A model generated the notes under the pieces. The model did not search any database. It saw nothing but the letters and a program-made list of their open reading frames with translations, and was not told the origin of the DNA. Positions 32,937 through 43,600 of a DNA stretch of 64,000 bases are shown one piece after another; position 1 is the first letter of the stretch, and each line of letters begins with the position of its first letter. The DNA comes from Prorocentrum cordatum (taxonomy: Eukaryota > Sar > Dinophyceae > Prorocentrales > Prorocentraceae): positions 137,845-201,844 of the forward strand of contig CAUYUJ010018494.1 of assembly GCA_963575745.1 (NCBI GenBank), written 5' to 3'. The position numbers were made by a program, and so were the translations under genes.

Positions 32937-34487
32937 ATGGCGCTTTCGATCGGCGGGCAGGCGTTGCAGCTGCCGTCTGTGTCGGGAGGCCGCGAGGCCG
33001 CGGAACAGCTGTTTACGCTTTTGTGCAACGCGTTCCGGTTGGACCCCAAGGTGGCCACCCACTTGGTGTCAGTCGCGGGCCTCGAGAGCATGGCTGATTT
33101 CACACACTTCTTCACGTCGGAGCAGGAAGTCGAAACCAAGGTAATCGAAAAGATCGAGGGCCTTTCTTTCCCAGGGATTCAAGCGTCGCGGCTGCGCCAG
33201 GCCTGGACCGCGGCGAGGCAGGCCGAAACGATCTCCGACACGCGGAAGAAGCGTGGCGTCGAGGATGATGACCTCGATGCGCTCCTGCCCAACAGTGACT
33301 TGAAAGACATCCGCGCCAAGTTTTACGCGAGGTATCGCCTGGGGTTCGGGGTCAAGACTGAGCCGTGCGATCACTTGGTGAGCAGAATCTCAAAGGAGCT
33401 GTCGCGGCGTTTGCTGCAGGCACGCGTTGGCGTTGTGCGCGCTGCGCGCGTCTCCGCGCGGTCGTTCGCGCGCGCGTCCGCAGGTGCATTCGGTTTTCCG
33501 CGTGAAGACGTTGACGCATCAGCTGACCATGACGAGGAAGCGGCAGCGCATTGCGGAGGGGCTAGTCCTCGTCACAGGGGAGCAAGCGAACGAATTCGAC
33601 ACGGAACCGCGCAGAGACGTGGCAACGTATGTCAATTTGCATCACACACTGATGCTGGCGCACGCGCGTGCAGGCGCAACAGCGCGCTGTGCATCGCGAC
33701 GCTGGCGTTTCCAGCGCGCGCGGCGCGTGCAGGCGTCGTCCAGTTGGATCCGCAGCCAGCGGAACCAGAGGCAATGGATCGCGACAGCACGGATTACGTC
33801 GAGGCGCGAACGCGGTGCATCGCGCGCGGCAACCGGCGGTCCGTCGCGCGTCAGGTGCCGCTGGATGTCGTGCTCGCCTACCACAGGAGGCTCGCACAGT
33901 GTGCCACCATCCTTCCCCCGAGTCAGGCCCTCCAGTGGCTGCAACAGCGGGATGAGGAGGAGCGACAGCAGTGGGTTGACAGGCGCGCCGCGATCCGCGA
34001 GCTGCGAGGGGCTAGTGTCGCGAACGTTCCACCGGCGTGCAGGCATCGCCGCGCGTCCATGTCGCTGGGAAAGATCATCAAGGATGTCTTCGAAAGGAGG
34101 GAGCACATGTGGGAGATCCCCGCACGCGGCTTCGCACCAGCCCCCGACGCGCGGCCTGCCGCGGACTTCGCGCGCGGAGCCCCGCGGGGCGCCCCGCCGC
34201 CACCTGCGGCGCAGCAGGGAGGCGCGGGTGCAGGGCGCGGGCAGCGCAACCCCAAGGGCGCGCAGAAGGGATCGAGCACCGGTTTGGCGACCCACCTCAA
34301 GAACGGAAAGGAGCTGTGCAAGAATTTCAATCGGGGGTCGTGCCCGGAGCCCTGCCCGAAGAATCTGGAGCACGCATGCTCCATGATCGTGAGCAAGAGC
34401 GGCCGCGTCTGCGGCATGAGGAATCACTGCGCCGCCGTGTGCCGCAAGGCGCCGATCCCGGAGCAGGGCGCGTTGTCGCAGTATTGA
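32937..34487 (+). CDS. Gag-like protein of element A, interrupted by four mini introns
   Basis: ATG at 32937 (MALSIGGQALQL). N-terminal helical domain with AGLESMADFTHFFTS, then a typical gag body: FRVKTLTHQL and NLHHTLMLAHA, STDYVEVPLDVVLAYH after splicing, and SLGKIIKDVFERREHMWEIP. The C-terminus is a Pro/Gly linker and a Cys/His cluster (GKELCKNFNRGSCPEPCP ... CGMRNHCAAVC) that likely binds nucleic acid. The body changes frame at insertions, and removing 33420-33483, 33674-33732, 33804-33854 and 33983-34042 restores one reading frame with family-typical junctions. Expected role: packaging the element RNA. Read without splicing, the 524-codon frame contains long Arg/Ala nonsense stretches. 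Confidence 0.72.
   Translation: MALSIGGQALQLPSVSGGREAAEQLFTLLCNAFRLDPKVATHLVSVAGLESMADFTHFFTSEQEVETKVIEKIEGLSFPGIQASRLRQAWTAARQAETISDTRKKRGVEDDDLDALLPNSDLKDIRAKFYARYRLGFGVKTEPCDHLVSRISKELSRRLLQARVGVVRAARVSARSFARASAGAFGFPREDVDASADHDEEAAAHCGGASPRHRGASERIRHGTAQRRGNVCQFASHTDAGARACRRNSALCIATLAFPARAARAGVVQLDPQPAEPEAMDRDSTDYVEARTRCIARGNRRSVARQVPLDVVLAYHRRLAQCATILPPSQALQWLQQRDEEERQQWVDRRAAIRELRGASVANVPPACRHRRASMSLGKIIKDVFERREHMWEIPARGFAPAPDARPAADFARGAPRGAPPPPAAQQGGAGAGRGQRNPKGAQKGSSTGLATHLKNGKELCKNFNRGSCPEPCPKNLEHACSMIVSKSGRVCGMRNHCAAVCRKAPIPEQGALSQY
33420..33483 (+). other. putative GC-AG mini intron A-i1 (64 nt)
   Basis: CTGCAG|GCACGC ... TCCGCAG|GTGCAT. Moves reading from the LLQ frame into the VHSVFRVKTLTHQ frame in correct phase. 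Confidence 0.72.
33674..33732 (+). other. putative GC-AG mini intron A-i2 (59 nt)
   Basis: GTGCAG|GCGCAA ... GTGCAG|GCGTCG. Both borders carry the same GCGTGCAGGCG word. Splicing joins HARAG to VVQLDPQ in phase. Confidence 0.72.
33804..33854 (+). other. putative GC-AG mini intron A-i3 (51 nt)
   Basis: GTCGAG|GCGCGA ... GCGTCAG|GTGCCG. Length divisible by three, so the frame stays open unspliced. Splicing gives VEVPLDVVLAYH, which is the family-typical gag sequence. Confidence 0.75.
33983..34042 (+). other. putative GC-AG mini intron A-i4 (60 nt)
   Basis: GACAG|GCGCGC ... GCGTGCAG|GCATCG. Splicing joins QQWVDR to HRRASMSLGK, giving the usual W-x-R-h-R-x-S spacing before the LGxVI block. Confidence 0.72.
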
Positions 34488-34772
34488 AGGGGCCCCGCCA
34501 GGGCGGAGGACAGCGCCGAGGCAGGGGGGCACGTTGCCTGTCCAGCGGAGCACGGCTTCTTTGCGCCAGCGCAGGCGGGCGCACCCAGCGCCCAGCCAGG
34601 TTTCCGCGCGCAGCAAGCGCGCGTTCTCGGCCAGGCGCAATCAGCGCAGTCATCGGGCGAGCAGGAGTCCGATGTGTCGGCACCGCAGGCGCGAGCGCAT
34701 CAGCGCGGGGCGCCGAGCGACGGCGCGTCTTCGTTTGCGCAGGCGCCGCGGGTATCGAGGCACTTCCCCGTG
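34488..34772. other. gag-RT spacer of element A
   Basis: Rich in GCGCAG|GCGGGCGCAC and CAGCGC words like the 175-bp repeat and the intron borders. One or more spliced segments may lie here; no protein is supported. Confidence 0.5.
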
Positions 34773-37069
34773 ATGTGGTCGCAGCGCCAATTGCGGCAGT
34801 GCGTCGTCAGCATGTTCCCCAGGGAATGGCTGAGCAGTTTTGTTTTTCCGTCATTGGAAGATCTAGTCAATCAGTCGCCGTTCGTGGATTTCGCAAAGTG
34901 GCTAGACGAGCGCAGCATCGCTGGACCAGTTGGCAGCACGGCAGGCCAGGGCACGTCTGCCATGCTGGAAGCCGCGGCGGGGCGACAGGCCGGGGCGCTC
35001 TCGGCCAAGCACGCGTTGCCGCCTCTCCTGGGCCACAGCCGGGATGAGGAAGAGCATTTCCGCGCCGCGGTTGATTTCGCGAAGCGGGGGAAGTTACCGT
35101 TCGATGAGGACGTTGCTGCTCCGCATGACTTGAAATTTGCGGCGGAGTCCACCGCCGCAGAGCTGCGCGACTTGAGGGAGTTTCGGTTGCGCAGCATGCA
35201 CGCGCTGCAAGAGCTTAGTCGCCGGTGCAAGCCCCTCACGGCGGAGCTCTTGAAGTGGCAGAGTCCGACTGTGCGCGCCGTGGCGGGGCATATTCACGCC
35301 GGACTCATTGCCGTGCTGGTGGTGCTCGCGCGGTGGCCAGACAAAAGCTGGCGTTGCGCTTTGTCACCGGCTTTGGCATCACTGGCGTAATGGAGAATAC
35401 GGGTGCTTTTGAACCATCCGAGTATGAAGCTCCCATGCCCGTGCACTCGCTGCTTGGAGAGTCCAAAGTCTTGCTGGCGGAACTGGATCGCCAGCGCGCG
35501 AGTGAGGAGGGCCAATTTCTCTGGGATAGCTGCGAGGAAGAGTGCAAGAAAGGCTGGGCGGCACCGCTGCGAAGCAAGTCGGACATTGATGCGGAGTTCG
35601 GCGCGGGGCAGTGGGCGCCGATTCCTGCGTTTTGCCATATTCAGCCTTCTGGAAAAAGGAGGAGAATCGACGACGGGCGTCGGGGTAGGCAGAACGAAGC
35701 GACGGCATTTTGTGAGCGGCAAAGAATGTGTACGCCATTCCAGCCTGTCATCGATGCGAGGGTGGTCCGGCAAGCGTGTGCGGACGCTGGTGCCGACGTG
35801 GCCCGCGAGAGGCTCGTGTCGGGGGGCGAAGATTTGCCGTCGGCCTATCGCTCAGTCCCAGTGCACCCAGATCACTTGCGCTTGAACGTCGTGGCGGTCC
35901 GCGATCCTGTCACGGGAGAATGGAGGTTCCAGGTGGCGTGGGCGTTGCTTTTCGGTTTCTCCGCGTCAGTCATGCAGTTCGCGCGATGGGGAGGATTCCT
36001 GCAGGCAGTGCAGCGCCGCGTGTTGTCGCTTTTGCTTGCCATGTATGTGGACGACGCGAATATTACTGATTTTGAATCAGCTGGGGGCGCTGGTCAGGAG
36101 GCCGCACAGTGCCTTTGCGCGGAGTTGGGCACGCCTGTGGCTCCCTCGAAGACGAGGAGGATGAGCCCGTCCGGCGATTTTCTGGGCGTCGTGCACACCT
36201 TCGGCCCTTCGCTGGACTCGAATGTCATATCTTTCAGGGCGCGCGACACTCTCGTCGAAAAGGCGAAGACGTTCATTGCGGCGAGGCGCAGCGAGGGCAG
36301 GCTCACGCCCGGAGACGCCAGCAAGTTGAGAGGCCTCCTCAACTTCATCGCCAGAGCGGCGTGGCACGGCGGGGGCAAAGCAGGCATGGGGGCTCTGAGG
36401 CAACGGCAGTACACAGATCAGCCGCCTTGGACCCTGAGCAACTGCCTGGTGCGCGCCCTCGATTTCTTTTATATAATTCTGCAAGACATGCCGAGCCGCG
36501 TGGCCGAGATCGCGCCGAGAAGCGAGCCTTGGATTCTCATTGCTTCTGACGCGCGCGCTGACAATGACGCGTGGCCGACAGGGGGGTACGTGTTGTTAGA
36601 TTGCGCCGACGGCTATCGGCAAGCTGGCTTCTGCGTTTTTGACGGGGCTCTGCTGGGCATGTGGGGCTACTGTGAGGAGCGCTTGTGGCAGGGCGGCCAG
36701 CCCATCGCGCTGTGTGAGGGCGCGATGCCGCCCATCATCTACCAGCGCCACGCTAAGCGGCTGGCAAACCGCCGCGTGCTGTATTTCAAAGACAATACCA
36801 GCTCTCTGCATTCGTACGTCAAGGGCTGCGCGGTGCCGGCCGCGCTGGATCGGTCGATTGCTTTCACTAATTTCTTGGCGAGCCGCCGGTCGATCACCAC
36901 GTGGTGGGAATTCACGCCTTCGGGGACCAATTGGTCGGACGGGATTTCGAGGCAGCTAGGAAGTGACGCGTTTGTGAGGCGACATCGATTTCCAGCAAAG
37001 CGAATCGGCGTGGACAGTCGTATTTGGACGGGCAGCTTGGAGAGCGCTTGGCGCTTCGCCCGCGGGTAG
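34773..37069 (+). CDS. reverse transcriptase / RNase H of element A (one frame break)
   Basis: Begins MWSQRQLRQCVVSMFPREW. The first part runs in one frame to about 35340 and the rest in the -1 frame. The break lies in ACAAAAGC at about 35342, where one extra A would rejoin ARWPDK to KLALRFVTGFGITG. RT blocks: RRRIDDGRRGRQNEA (the R-I-D-D-G block of DIRS-type RTs), SGGEDLPSAYRSVPV (motif A), ALLFGFSASVMQFARW (motif B), MYVDD at 36044-36055 (motif C) and GDFLGV. RNase H follows, with SDAR (36547), CEGAMPP, KDNTSS and WSDGISR supplying the acidic residues. The product would copy element RNA into DNA and remove the template strand. The ORF ends about 100 nt before repeat B1. Confidence 0.88.
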
Positions 37070-37172
37070 CCCCCACGTGTGGCTGCGACGCGCCGTTATA
37101 CATTGTGTTGCTCGGTAAGTGAACAGCGTTGGGTGAGCGAGCGGGGCGTGGGGGTGAGCAGCGTTGGGGGGA

Positions 37173-37390
37173 TCGGCCAGAGGGATGCATCGCCCCTCGG
37201 TCGGTCGGCCTCCCGTCAAGGGGATGCATCCCTCCTTGGGGGGGAGCGGCTCCAGCCGCCCCAATGTTGTTCCCTATGGAAACCCGCTCTCTCTCACCTT
37301 AAACCTTACGTTCACTCCAACCAGCAAAAAACAATGCTTTTGGTCCCACGGACCCAGTCTAGTAGCTAAGGTGGGCGCGTAGATTATGGG
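37173..37390 (+). repeat. B1 internal repeat of element A
   Basis: About 218 bp, starting TCGGCCAGAGGGATGCATCG and ending GTAGATTATGGG. Repeated as B2 (47705-47924) with a handful of substitutions and a 2-nt A-run difference. Contains two GGGATGCATC palindromic words. Confidence 0.92.
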
Positions 37391-37509
37391 TGCACTTTAG
37401 GCCCGGGCAGGCATGGGTGAGTGCTTCATAATGTACGCGCGCGGACACCTTGGAAACGTCGCCCGCGCATGCAGCTCGGGGCGCAGGGGCGAAGAGAGGG
37501 GGGGGGCGC
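37391..37509 (+). repeat. A2 repeat, left part (before the copia insertion)
   Basis: Continues from B1 without a gap, as in split-direct-repeat elements. Identical to the first 119 bp of A1, and resumes after the copia element at 47448-47538. Confidence 0.93.
37505..37509 (+). repeat. copia target-site duplication, left copy (GGCGC)
   Basis: GGCGC here and at 47443-47447. The uninterrupted A1 copy has the sequence once, at about 29511-29515. Confidence 0.9.
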
Positions 37510-37731
37510 AGTTGAGATTATTATGTCTAGGACCTGTTAGGCATGTTGTCTCATACGCTAGAAGGACCTGTTAGGCATGTTGTCTCATACGCTAGAAGCA
37601 GTACCGTACTGTAACGTACTGGCTCAAGTCAAAGCAGTAAAAGATTATCATTTTTATTGCCATTAGTTCATATAGCTTTCGCTTAAAGAACTTAATATTT
37701 CCAGTTCAGGATTTTCATCAGAATCTGGAGT
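37510..37731 (+). repeat. copia 5' LTR with internal 34-bp duplication
   Basis: 222 bp, from AGTTGAGATT to AATCTGGAGT. The unit GACCTGTTAGGCATGTTGTC... occurs twice (37531-37564 and 37565-37598) but once in the 3' LTR. Ends are not the usual TG...CA. Confidence 0.94.
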
Positions 37732-37732
37732 T

Positions 37733-37747
37733 TGGTAGCGGAGCCAG
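37733..37747 (+). other. primer-binding site (initiator tRNA-Met type)
   Basis: TGGTAGCGGAGCCAG starts one base after the LTR. It resembles the TGGTATCAGAGC primer site of many copia elements, complementary to the 3' end of an initiator tRNA. Confidence 0.7.
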
Positions 37748-37934
37748 TCGGCTCCCTGCCTTCTGGCTCTCTCTCTGCCGCAGGACATACAGTCACGGCA
37801 CCGACGACACCTACGAGATTGTCATCCCTTGGTGTAGTCTGATATTTGGGTTGTTTCAGTATATCAAGATATACACTACCAGACACAGAGTTGGATCAGA
37901 TACAGTCTATTTTGCCTGAAGTTCGGTTGGAAAG

Positions 37935-40628
37935 ATGTTGGCCTCACCACAGACTACTCCTCTCTCTCTCAAGCAGTATTCTAAGGACATACCGCCAGGC
38001 TGGCGACCACGAGCGTATCCAATCCGTGAGTATCGTGAAGCATTGGAAATATGGAGTCGACTCACGCGTTTGGAGCAAGACCAGCTTGGCGCAGCGGTCA
38101 TGAGCAGACTAGAAGGCCCGGCACTGCGGGCAGCGCAAGATCTACGCGTGACACGACTTGATCAAGCAGGCAATGTTGTGAACTACCGTGGCATCGAGGC
38201 GGTCAGTTTACCAAGAGTTGCAGCAATATTGGACGGCCAAGGCAACGAACTCGCCCCACTGCAGCACAGTGGAATCAAGATTCTGAATGACAGATTGTTT
38301 GAGATGTATGGACTGGACGATCAAGATTTGGCCTGGACATCACTGGACAGATTCTTTACGTTACGTCAGGGATCCAGTCAGGACTTCATCTCATATCTCT
38401 TCGAGTGGGATCACTTGTACGAAGAAGCTGAACGATATGGAGGATTACAAATGGGCGAGTCAGCTAAGGCGTGGCTTTTCTGGTCACGGACGACATTCAC
38501 TGACAAGACTCTCGCGGATCTACGCTTAAAAGTCAATGGAGATCTCAACAGATGGCGCGAGATGGTTCAGTTGCAGCTAAAAGTGAGCAAGAACGAGATG
38601 GCGGCCAATGAGCAGCACGTCGGGTACAAGAACTACTGGGAAGATTCAGACTCCTGGACAAGAGAGTATGAATACGATTATGACAACTACTACGAGGATG
38701 ACGAGGAGTACTACGACGAGTGGTACGATGAGGAGTACGATGATGATGATGACTGGTATGACGACAACGGAGATCAAGATGGATACGGAGGCGCAGCAGC
38801 AGGTGGCACTTCATCATCTCTCCCAACCACATCGACACCGGACGAGGACTACTGGCAGAACGCACGCGGAAAAGGATCATACGGCAAAGGAAAGAGCAAG
38901 GACGACAAAACTGGCGGCGGCAAGAACGGCAAGAAAGGAGGAAAGAAACGACAAGGAGATCAGTGTACGCTATGTGGCTCGAGATGGCACAATTCTGACA
39001 CCTGCCCTCTCAAGGATGATCAGAAAGAGGACAACGCGTATCAGACTGACGAGCAGTATGATGAAGAATACTACGGACAAGGAAAAGGCTATCGCAAAGG
39101 AAATCGCAAAGGTAAAAGACGTGGCAATGGCAAAGGATACGATCGAGATCGGCACAGAGGCTATCAAGACAATCGAGGATCTCACGACCATCATCGACGC
39201 GATGTTCCACGCTTCGGCAGAAGCGACTTCCAGCAGCGACAGCAGAAAGGCAAAGGACGTGGCAAGAAAGGATATCGATCAAAAGGAAAAGGCTACGACC
39301 AACGACGACAGTTCTATCAAGACACTGATCGCGAAGACGACGCATATGGAAGCTACACGACCTTGCCGGCCATCGAAAAACTTGAGCTCGTCGCGCCAGT
39401 CGCCGTAGCTGCTGGGCCTAACCCAGGTGGATGCCGTGGTTGTCCCTGTCCAACTGTGGTTCTCTCTCCGGTGCCGAATATATCGTCGTATGCTGATCCT
39501 TTCCGTGTCGGTGTTCTCTCTGCCGTCGAGGTAGGTACGAACTGGCACGCTCCTGAAGATAAAGGGGTCCGTGTCATGATGTTCTTGTCGTACGTGGATG
39601 TCTCATTCGGTATTGCTGCCTGTTCGTCTGGTTCTTCTTGTTCATGGGCATCATCAAGCGCAGTTTCGGTTTCTGCGTCTACTCATACCTGTTACAGATG
39701 TTTCTCAGCGGCGATTGCGAAGTGCGGCACGTGTAACCGTTCGTTTTGTATATGTCACGGATTCAAAGGACACTTGATGGTGATGTGCTCCTCTTGTCTG
39801 GATATCTCAGCCGCCCGGCAGCAACAACAGCATCAATCACAACAAGACGCACAGTCACCAGGGACCACTTCTCAGCAGCAGACCACACCGAGCTCTGATG
39901 ACACGTCATCAAGTTGGATGTTGATACCTAGACCGGACGAATCGCAGATTCAGGACGAACCAGAGGAGTTTGCAGTGTTGCCAGCTTCTGGCAACCCGTT
40001 CAAGAACTTGGCGGTCATCAGCGGAGTCAACGTCATCGGCCTCATCGTAGACCCTGGAGCAGCTCGCGGTCTTATCGGAAGTGCTACTCTTCGAGAGATC
40101 TTCGACAAGCTACTACGACCTCGCGGCCTGATGAAACACGTGATGTGGTATCGTTCAAAGAACAAGTTCACGGGCATCTCATCTCAGCCCCAGCACAGCA
40201 TCGGCATATGTGTATTTCCTATTGGTCTGGTTGGAATGAAGCATGCTTACTTTTCTTGCGATGTCATCACAGGTCAGTCAGCGAACTGTCCTGGACTTAT
40301 TCCACTACAGACTCTGCTACGACTCGGCAGCATCATATCGTGCGGACACTTCCAGAATCAAGACGGACTTCTGGGACTGAGACTCGGCAATGGCGAGATG
40401 TGCTCACAGAGGATTCTCTTGACGGACTCATCGCACTACTTACTTCCGATCGACAACTTCGACAAAGAAAAGAACGACGTGTGGAACAAAACTGTACTTC
40501 AGCATCAGCAGGAAGTGGACGACGGAGCACATCAGCAAGGACAACATCATCACGGAGTCACTCTCATATCCATGATCGACGGCAACGACCGAGCACCACA
40601 TGAGGACCACGGGACTCATTTTCATTGA
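37935..40628 (+). CDS. copia Gag-protease polyprotein
   Basis: 897 residues from ATG 37935. Residues 1-215 form a helical capsid-like region (PPGWRPRAYPIREYREAL, WTSLDRFFTLRQGSSQDF). A Tyr/Asp-rich acidic stretch follows (about 225-265). Next is a zinc knuckle CTLCGSRWHNSDTC (C-x2-C-x4-H-x4-C, from about 344), then a basic Gly/Lys/Arg segment (about 395-460). A second cluster, CYRCF ... CGTC ... CICHG ... CSSC (about 586-625), is unlike a retroviral knuckle and recalls a B-box or RING-type zinc fold. The protease core is GLIVDPGAARGLIG (about 701-714), with DPG in place of the usual DSG/DTG. It ends in the overlap with the next ORF, which lies in the -1 frame. Role: particle formation, RNA binding and polyprotein processing. 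Confidence 0.9.
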   Translation: MLASPQTTPLSLKQYSKDIPPGWRPRAYPIREYREALEIWSRLTRLEQDQLGAAVMSRLEGPALRAAQDLRVTRLDQAGNVVNYRGIEAVSLPRVAAILDGQGNELAPLQHSGIKILNDRLFEMYGLDDQDLAWTSLDRFFTLRQGSSQDFISYLFEWDHLYEEAERYGGLQMGESAKAWLFWSRTTFTDKTLADLRLKVNGDLNRWREMVQLQLKVSKNEMAANEQHVGYKNYWEDSDSWTREYEYDYDNYYEDDEEYYDEWYDEEYDDDDDWYDDNGDQDGYGGAAAGGTSSSLPTTSTPDEDYWQNARGKGSYGKGKSKDDKTGGGKNGKKGGKKRQGDQCTLCGSRWHNSDTCPLKDDQKEDNAYQTDEQYDEEYYGQGKGYRKGNRKGKRRGNGKGYDRDRHRGYQDNRGSHDHHRRDVPRFGRSDFQQRQQKGKGRGKKGYRSKGKGYDQRRQFYQDTDREDDAYGSYTTLPAIEKLELVAPVAVAAGPNPGGCRGCPCPTVVLSPVPNISSYADPFRVGVLSAVEVGTNWHAPEDKGVRVMMFLSYVDVSFGIAACSSGSSCSWASSSAVSVSASTHTCYRCFSAAIAKCGTCNRSFCICHGFKGHLMVMCSSCLDISAARQQQQHQSQQDAQSPGTTSQQQTTPSSDDTSSSWMLIPRPDESQIQDEPEEFAVLPASGNPFKNLAVISGVNVIGLIVDPGAARGLIGSATLREIFDKLLRPRGLMKHVMWYRSKNKFTGISSQPQHSIGICVFPIGLVGMKHAYFSCDVITGQSANCPGLIPLQTLLRLGSIISCGHFQNQDGLLGLRLGNGEMCSQRILLTDSSHYLLPIDNFDKEKNDVWNKTVLQHQQEVDDGAHQQGQHHHGVTLISMIDGNDRAPHEDHGTHFH

Positions 40629-43600
40629 GTCCTGGGCACGACGCTAAACTGTTCACTCCAGATACTCTTACCTCATTCTCATCTACAACACGGAAATACT
40701 ATCGAGATTGGCAAGCTCTTTCTTCAAAGGAATCTTTCTCACTGTGGAACGGCGAACCACTCTTTCCTTCACACCTACTTCCAGAGGAGTTAGCAGCTGC
40801 AAGGACCGAATTCAATTCGATCCCAGAGATGTTCTACGCGACCTACACCTGGCTACCGGTCATCACGCCCGAGAACTACGACGCTTTCGAGGCAGCACTG
40901 GCCAAGGGACCTTATTGTGGATATCCGATTCTATGGAGTTGGTGTTCAGGTTCATCCCATCTATCTCTCTGTATGGCATCATTACCTTTCTTATGTGCAG
41001 TACTTTTCCCTGTTGACCTACGCTACGGATGGGACCTCAAACATCGACCTCATCAACTTAAGTTACAGAGAGCAGACAAGACATTCAAACCAAGAGTCAC
41101 AACGATGGAGCCAAGATGCAAGTATTGGAGTCACATGGGCACTGGACGCGACATCAAGGACACCATGGAGTTACGAGAATCAGAAATGCCCATGTTGAAG
41201 TTCATGACCTCACACGCTGTCAAGATCAAGCAGGACTTCAGAGACAATCTTGTGGAGAATCCAAGATCTTCTAGTATTTGGACGAAGTCTCCCTTGGCAG
41301 CCCTCCTTGATCATCCAGCTTATTCGAATCAACGTTACAATACTTGTATGTGTGCTTTCTCCAGTGAAAAGGACGGCCGAAGGAACAAGAAGGACACTAC
41401 GTTGATTTCGAACTTCTGTCTCAGTCATTCTGTGAAGCGCTGCAGCTGCAAGAAGGAGCACATACATCTTCAAGGTTATGATAAGGAGACGCATCGTAAG
41501 CGGACGGCAGCAGCAGCAATGTTTTCAAAGAAGTTCTGTACGGCACTTTGCAAGGACATGGCCCTGGAGTCCAAAGAACCAGGAATCTCTATCAACAAGT
41601 TCTCAAGAGCTTTCCCGGCAGCAGCAGATGACGAGGCAGAAGATGAAGCACCATTAGCTCAGTTACCAGCACCAGCAGGACCTAAGTCCTTGGACGACCT
41701 CATGGAAGAATTCAAGGACATCGACACCAAGAGCATCAAGATCACGCTCGACACCTTCACGCCCACGGAAGCACAATGGATCAAGGCAGCGGTTCTTTCC
41801 ATCATCGATTACACTATGAGTTTCGGCGTTCCTGGGGCACCTACCGGACGGATTTTGATGTTGCCTGGTACTGGTAGACCACAACAGGAAGGTGCACGAG
41901 TTCTATGTCATGCTCTCAGCCAAGTTTACACGACCAGGACTGTGACATCTCAATGCCATATGTCAGAAGCACACAAGTTTGACGAGACTGAGTTTAGCAA
42001 TCCTGATGACTACGAAGATCGCATCAGATTTCTTGGCAACAAGGACGGCCACTACCACATGAGCGTAGTCAAGGATTGGAGAAACGCACCTGAAGACGAC
42101 ATAGACACCACGACGACGATCTACATCATCACTCTCCTCGGCGTTCACCTTTCGGACATTATACTCGACGGTCCTCCCGGCCGACGAGATCAAGCTCGAC
42201 GACTCAGAGGAAAGCAACCACGACCTACACACGGACCATATGCTATTCCACCAGAGAGGCCTGGACCACTTGCGGCTTCTACTGACGACGCCATCGAGAA
42301 GATCGAGATCAACGGCCGTGTCTTGTCACGGACGAAGCCCAACATGGAACTTCGGGAGCTACCCAAGAAGTTGACTCATGCCAACGAGAAGGATCGTGCC
42401 GGACTACTGCGTCTACTTCATGAACGCTTCTGGCACAATTCTCCATTGGACATGATGAAGTTGCTGCAAGCCATGCCACTACCTCAGGCTATCGTTCTGC
42501 AGGGCATGGAGATTTGCAAGGCTTGTGAAGTTTGTCAGCAATGGGCTAAACGACACGTACGACCTCAGATCAAATCGTTTCTGGCTACAGTGTTCAACGA
42601 GATGGTACAGCACGATTTGTTCTTCCTCTGGGATGAAACGTTCATGATTCTCATTGATGAAGCTACTAAGTGGAAGACCGGAGACCATCTCATCAACAAG
42701 ACAGGTCCAGTATTGGTGAAGGCACTCAACTACCTTTGGATACGCATTTGGGGAGCGATGCAGAACCTTCTCACTGATCAAGAAGGAGGTCTCATGGGAC
42801 ACGAAGCCACCAAGCTATGTGATCGACTCGAGATCAACAGACTGGCTATCGGCAAAGGAGGCGCCACCACCAAAGGACTTGTCGAAAGGCATCTAGCCCT
42901 TCTCAAGCTTTCTATGCTCAAGCTCAAGCAGTCAAGTCAAGCAGAAGGATTGGATCTCAGTTACTCCGACATCTGCTACGAGTGTTGCGCCGGCCACAAT
43001 TGTACTCTCAACTATGGCGGCAGCACTCCACAGTTGGCCTTGACTGGACAATTACCGAGGATGATTGCGAGCGACAGCGAGACCATCACATCCATGACGG
43101 GCGCCCTTGAGAAGCGTCCTGACTACATGGAGTCTATGTCACGCGCACGACTACTGGCTCGACAGGCTATCGTACAGTCAGTTATTCAAGATCGATTAGC
43201 TCAGGCATCCAAGATAACTCAGCACCAGCACGAACCGGAGCTACTCGTTCCGGGAACGATATGTGATATCTGGCGAGAACCAGCACGGAAAGACGAATGC
43301 GGATGGCGAGGGCCAGCAGAAGTCATCAGCCTGGAGCGACGCGCAGGATCGGCAATAGTCAAGCACCAGGGCCAGCCGCTTATCATTCCTCTACGACATC
43401 TTCGGCGACATGTTCTTACTGAACACTACATCATGGAGCTCAACAAGAAAAATGACACGAGCAGCTTATACATACACTACGACCTGGTCAACCCTACGAT
43501 GGTCAAGGCAGCGGCTACCTTTCTGACACCATATCAGATATATGCCGATGGAGTTTTGGTTCCTTCGGAGACGCTGTACGACCTGATGGATTTAGTTGAC

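Noticed and set aside
37510-37731. TG...CA LTR borders shifted by three bases
   Set aside because: Shifting to TGAGATT would break both the GGCGC duplication and the match with the uninterrupted A1 copy, so AG...GT ends are kept.
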